Part shown: positions 58,471-64,000 of the stretch, one piece after another
Layout: each line of letters begins with the position of its first letter
Position numbering within the stretch: the stretch's first letter is position 1
Source of the DNA: Chlorokybus atmophyticus
Lineage: Eukaryota > Streptophyta > Chlorokybophyceae > Chlorokybales > Chlorokybaceae
DNA: 64,000 nt
Direction of reading: 5' to 3'
Assembly (NCBI GenBank): GCA_009103225.1
Contig: RHPI01000733.1
Coordinates: 104,434 to 168,433, forward strand
Position numbers and translations under genes: made by a program
The notes under the pieces: model-generated
The model's database searches: none
What the model saw: the letters and a program-made list of their open reading frames with translations, nothing else
Told to the model about the DNA's origin: nothing

Positions 58471-58800
58471 CTCGGGTAACGCGCATGCACACGCACCCAT
58501 GCAGCCACGCACGCGTGCACGCGCAGAAGCTTATGCATCACGATGGCTGGAAGTAATGTGATGGGGGTTCGTGGAGGAAGCCTGACGCTGCTGCTCCGCG
58601 GGACTGGGGGGCGCTACAACGAGGGGCAAATGCTGAACAGCAGGTGAGCAGAGGGGCAAGGGAAGGGGGAGGGGGAGGATGTGTGTGTGAACGTGCAAGC
58701 GCGCACACGGGCATGTGCATGCAAGCATGCATGTGCTTTTAAATACGCACGCATGCACAAACAAACATGCACACTCTTTCTTACAATCGGCTCATGGACT

Positions 58801-60080
58801 GCACTGGACACTGCGGCCTATAGCCAGTTGCTGTAGGCTGGCTCATAGGCTGCACTGTTGTAATGCCGGTTAATGTGGAATAGGCTAAGAAGGGCTTATG
58901 AAGCATTAATAAGCAATACACAACCTCTCATGGTAGCGACTATTGCTACCATGGCTTGGTCGGCTAAGCCCCGCGTTACATTGGTAATCGGAGCTCTAAA
59001 GGTCGCGGGATCAAATCCCACCGGGCGCAAGATGCGCGCGAGTGGGTAGATTTTCGGCGATCGTCGGAAACGATCCAAGGCAGTTAGTGTGATTGGTTAA
59101 CAGTAACCTGTGAGAAGAAGCTGACTGAGTCGGCGCGCAGGGTCGCTCCTGCGCGCGGCAACGTGGCAAGTCGCCGCGGAAAACTACGCAGCATGACCGG
59201 TAATGGCTGGTCATGACCGGACGCGAGCAAGTCCTGCCGGTCATGAAGGGCCAAGATGTGTAGGTAAAATCGCGGTTAAAGCCGGGTTGAATGTAATGTT
59301 GGTTAATGTGGAATAGGCTAAAAAGGGCTTATGAAGCATTAATAAGCAATACACAACCTCTCATGGTAGCGACTTTTGCTACCATGGCTTGGTCGGCTAA
59401 GCCCCGCTAACAATTGTCCAGTGTAGCCTATGAGCCAGTTGCTGTAGACTTGCTCATAGACCGCACTGGACAGTTTGGTCTACGAGGAAGTTCTGCATGT
59501 AAACTATGCATGTGAACCGGGTGTGCTGCCTCCCCTCCCCCCCCGCGCTTCCTCCTTCATGTGCACACGCATACAAGCACGCACGTATGCGCATATGGAC
59601 GTGCCGCGTGCACGGTGCACATGCATGCTCTCACTCGCACGCACACGTGCAGGTATGCAAACTGCTCCCCAAGCTGGCAATGAGGCCGCCGCTGAAAATC
59701 GAGAAGTTTGTAGTGGGCACGGCTCTGCTAGGCAAGCACTACGTCGCCCCAGCTGGCTGTGCTCTCCGCAATCTTCACGGTGCGCTGAGTGTGCGTGCGT
59801 GCGTGCGTGCGACATTGCTCATGTATAAGTGTGCACGCACTTATTTACAATTGGGCTCATACACCGCACTGTCCACACAGGCATGCGCATGCATGGCTCC
59901 TTGTCACGCACGAACACACATACACACACTTGTTGGGTTATAGCCCGCACTATGCATTGCAGCCTATAAGGCTGGCTAATTGGGTTGTAGACCGCACTGA
60001 CCAGTGCGGCCTATGAGGCAGGTGCTATGGGCTAGCTCATAGACCGCACTGACCAGTGCAGCCTATGAGGCAGTTCGGCG
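58801..60080. repeat. Dispersed ~50-bp units with palindromic core (CCGCACTGACCAGTGCGG type)
   Basis: Related phrases, GGCCTATAGCCAGTTGCTGT followed by AGGCTGGCTCATAGGCTGCACTG or close variants, occur at about 58,810, 59,420, 59,945, 59,995 and 60,045, all in one orientation. Each unit is itself an imperfect inverted repeat, and where two abut they make the perfect palindrome CCGCACTGACCAGTGCGG. Confidence 0.7.
58868..59407 (+). repeat. Pair of 107-bp direct repeats enclosing a tRNA-like (A-box/B-box) core
   Basis: 58,868-58,974 and 59,301-59,407 are nearly identical. At the end of the first copy TGGCTTGGTCGG (58,952-58,963) matches the pol III A-box, and GGATCAAATCC (59,008-59,018) matches a B-box within a T-arm-like stretch CGCGGGATCAAATCCCACC. 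A good anticodon stem is not evident, so this is more likely a tRNA-derived SINE-like unit than a functional tRNA. The second copy has the A-box only. Confidence 0.55.
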
Positions 60081-60660
60081 TGACACTATGCATGTGAACA
60101 GGTGTGTGGCCCCCTACCCCTTCTTCCTCCTCAAAGAGATATGCACACGCACGCACATACAAGCATGCACGCACATGCATGCGCTTACGTGCACGCAGGT
60201 ACGTGGACTGCATGAGTGTGTGTGTGCGCATGCACATAACTGTGCATGCGCACACACACACTCATTGTAGTGAGCGTGTCCGTGTGTTGCTGGGTTAGTG
60301 ACTCTCACATGTTGCATATGTTGCTGTGCATGCGCATGAGTGTGCATGTGCATGTTACGCCTGTTCCGTGTGTTCCGCATGTGCGTGCGCATATTGTGTT
60401 CTTAGTATGCCATATGCGGTATTGTATGTATACATGGGAGAAAGACTATACACACACACAGGCGCTGGCTTGAAGCAGGTCGCCGCGACCACCAACGTGC
60501 CACAGGCGGCCTACGCATTTGCAGAGCTGCTGCGGCTGGCACATTGTTGCCAGCAGCTGAGCACTGCTGGCGACTACAAGGACCAGGTGCTAAGAATGAC
60601 AGAGAGGGGATGCTGGCGATACCCTCGCCACTCTACTTCCAGGTAGGCCTGCTCAGCTTG
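59650..60660 (+). other. Coding-like fragments between repeats
   Basis: A segment after GTGCAG at about 59,653 reads VCKLLPKLAMRPPLKIEKFV, and another at about 60,465-60,605 reads GLKQVAATTNVPQAAYAFAE. Neither is recognised and they are separated by repeats and CA/TG tracts. They may be pieces of one gene. Confidence 0.2.
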
Positions 60661-60781
60661 GACGGGTTGGATGCGAGGATGGCATTGACCAACCCCCACA
60701 CGCTTGCGCAAGCGTGCGCACGTGGACATGCATAGACAAACGCTTGCGCCACCACACACACGCATGCACGCTCTTTGCCTT

Positions 60782-61966
<1,185 letters not shown>

Positions 61967-61967
61967 N

Positions 61968-62510
61968 GTTAATTAGTAGGCTGCCAATACGCCTGTTGCA
62001 CAAGAATGCGTGTGCGTGTGTTGCTTTTTGAATGTAAATATGTGTAGGATGTGGTAGCGTATCCGTGGATCAGTGGAATTGTAGTGGTAGCTGTACAATA
62101 TAGACATGCTTTACATACATTGTATACCTCCGTATTACAAGGTATGCTGCTGCTATGTCCATGCATGGCGCGGATTGCTTGCAGGCAGGCGATTAGTTGG
62201 CCTTGTGACTGTCACATGTGTCACCAGGCGTGCATTACCAAACGGCTGGTAGACCTGCATTTGTGGTTTCATTATGAATGTTACCAGGCCACCATCATGG
62301 CCTGCGGTTATGGTCAGTGGTGGTTATCACAGCGGCGACGGCGGCGTGGCATGGGCGGCAGCCATGGTTGTGGCCTGTTGCTGCGCGCCCGCTAAGCCGT
62401 TGACCTGGTCAAGCTTGGTCGCCACCAGGCCAGCATGACCAGCGGCGTGGCCTGGTGCTCTTGGTATGGAGCACCAGGCCGCCCGCCAGGCCACCAGCAG
62501 CAGCGGCCTG
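61968..62510. other. No gene seen; CCAGGCC-rich right half
   Basis: The segment 62,280-62,510 is rich in CCAGGCC/GGCCTG words in both orientations. No supported ORF. Confidence 0.4.
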
Positions 62511-62564
62511 ACTGCAGTCAGCTGCGGCAATCAAGCCGGCCTAATTGCCGCAGCTGACCGCAGT
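62511..62564. repeat. Inverted repeat, about 21-bp arms with one mismatch
   Basis: CTGCAGTCAGCTGCGGCAAT and ATTGCCGCAGCTGACCGCAG flank a 12-nt spacer. Confidence 0.85.
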
Positions 62565-62655
62565 TAGCTGTCAAAGCACAGTTGTTTCAATTGCTACCGG
62601 TTGAATTCTTACAAGTCCGGCTGCAGCCGGCCAATGTGTAAACTATCTCAAAGAC

Positions 62656-62962
62656 GCGCACCAGCCATGGTTCGTAGGTGCGGACCATGGCTGGTGTGCG
62701 GCTCTTGTCACAGGCAACTAGGCTTGAAAAAACAAATCGGACCAAGGATGGTCCCTGCAAAGTACCATTCCCGGTCCGATTTAAACCAGCTTTCAACCGG
62801 CACCAACCCTGGCTCGGTTTTCGGGGGGACCGTGGGACAATTACGTACTGTTTGGACCAGCCCTGGTCCCCGCGTGCAGACCAAGGCGGGCGACCCTGGT
62901 CCGGACCCCAAGCCGCCCGGGCAAGTTGGCCCTGGTCCGTACCCGCGGACCAGCCCTGGTCC
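62656..62962. repeat. Cluster of ACCATGG and GGACCA/TGGTCC palindromes
   Basis: An inverted repeat GCGCACCAGCCATGG / CCATGGCTGGTGTGC lies at 62,656-62,699. Then GGACCA...TGGTCC near-palindromes recur at about 62,738, 62,855, 62,895 and 62,948. No coding sequence is recognised. Confidence 0.7.
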
Positions 62963-64000
62963 ACGGGAAAAATCTCATGTGATATGTATGAGGTCCTAGG
63001 CTAATGTGACCAGCCAAGGATGTTCACAATGTGCGAGGCAGATGTGTTATCAGTCCTGGGCGTTAACAAGGTGTTCTGGGGCCGATGTACATGTGGCAGC
63101 TCCTAGGCATGACTTGTGGTCAATGCAGCCATGACCAGGCAAGTAGCTTTAGATTTGGTTCTTCTAAGGCGGAGAGCAGCAAAGAGGGCGTATATGCATG
63201 GCCTCAACATGTGTTAAGGCAGCTCAGCATGAGCATACTCAGAGGCTCGACTCTTGTGTGTGAGGTGCCTAGTTCAGCTGTTCAAGGGGCTTTCCCTCTC
63301 ATCCCAAGTGGGGTGTAGTGTTCGTGTCAGCCTTGCACGTGAGTGGGGTGTGCTTGAGTGTGTATGAGCTGAGGGGAGAGCTTGCCGTGCATCCTCTCCA
63401 TCCAGGCGGTGCTGGTCATTCCTTCTTCAAGCAGCTGCACCGTTGTATGTTGTGAAGAAGTTCTCGTGCGTGTGCACAAGTATGTGACATACACAAGCAG
63501 GTAAGTGTGTGTCCCATGTTACATCGGTCAAGTGATTCACCTTGATTTAATTGTATGCGTGCTATTCAACCATCAACATAAAGTCATTTTATTGGATCAA
63601 AGTAAGTCCTCTCTTTCTCCTCAGGAGGCCGTTTGAATTGCCAATTCTTTAACCCAAAGTGCCAAGTCAAATTGTAACATATCATGCAAAGGGTGTGGCC
63701 CATGGCATACGCGTCCCCACCAATGACGGCACTCTCACATTGTGCTAACACATACATGTACAATGCGAAACACACCGCCTGTGTGTCGCTGTGTGACATG
63801 TAGAATAAGAATGAATAGATCGTTGTTACTCTATTTACGCACACACACTTGATATATTCCCACGATAGGTAATCACGTGCACACTCCCGTTATGCATGAA
63901 TGCATGCATGTCCATCAAGTTGTAATGATAGCCATAGCGATAGTGCGGTGCTTAATGTATACAATGTAGATTTGCCCGGTATTTAATGGGTGCGTGCATG
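62963..64000. other. No gene seen
   Basis: Short frames only. The right part (from about 63,540) becomes AT-richer. Nothing with a motif or clear splice-linked exons. Confidence 0.4.

Noticed and set aside
58952-59020. A functional tRNA gene
   Set aside because: A-box and B-box words are present, but acceptor and anticodon stems do not pair well, and the region is part of a repeat.

Overview
The window is nuclear eukaryotic DNA. Its genes are split by many short introns, almost all GT-AG, and its intergenic and intronic DNA is full of simple repeats. Several families point to the green lineage: a quinolinate synthase fused to an N-terminal SufE domain, an ALF4/glomulin-like protein, and the PH domain of a plant-type oxysterol-binding-protein-related protein. 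A green alga with a large, repeat-rich genome is the best guess; the species cannot be named from the sequence.

Region 1 (1-16,040) is an ordinary gene cluster. A cathepsin Z/X cysteine protease (minus strand, running off the left edge) lies head-to-head with a membrane-anchored BNR-repeat sialidase-like protein (plus). Next come an ALF4/glomulin homologue (minus) and plastid-type quinolinate synthase (minus). The exon models of the last three keep frame throughout. Introns here are dominated by alternating purine-pyrimidine tracts (CA/TG mixed with CG).

Region 2 (16,041-23,671) has no confident gene. It holds a decayed gene fragment with an inverted relative near 38 kb, a few coding-like exons and several near-perfect hairpins.

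Region 3 (about 23,672-33,064) is a Ty3/gypsy-class retroelement on the plus strand: gag with two zinc knuckles, a long unrecognised central part, an aspartic protease, a C5-cytosine DNA methyltransferase domain, then reverse transcriptase, RNase H and integrase ending in a PHD finger. The pol part is intact over 1,057 codons; the upstream parts are cut by stops and frameshifts. This is the most notable item in the window.

Region 4 (33,065-41,578) holds a subtilase-like gene (minus) that has lost its catalytic serine, the 38-kb relative of the 17-kb fragment, and a PH-domain fragment of an ORP gene.

Region 5 (41,579-51,786) contains a 2,289-bp unit duplicated in tandem between (TA)n tracts, an AT-rich island, and an intact 889-codon gag-protease ORF (minus) with no pol, related to the first element.

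Region 6 (51,787-64,000) contains a secreted heparinase II/III-like gene with a MopE-type metal-binding segment and two beta-sandwich repeats, interrupted by two in-frame TAG codons and at least two frameshifts. After it come nested repeats with a tRNA-like core, a 1.18-kb (CT)n tract ending at an N, and clusters of short palindromes.
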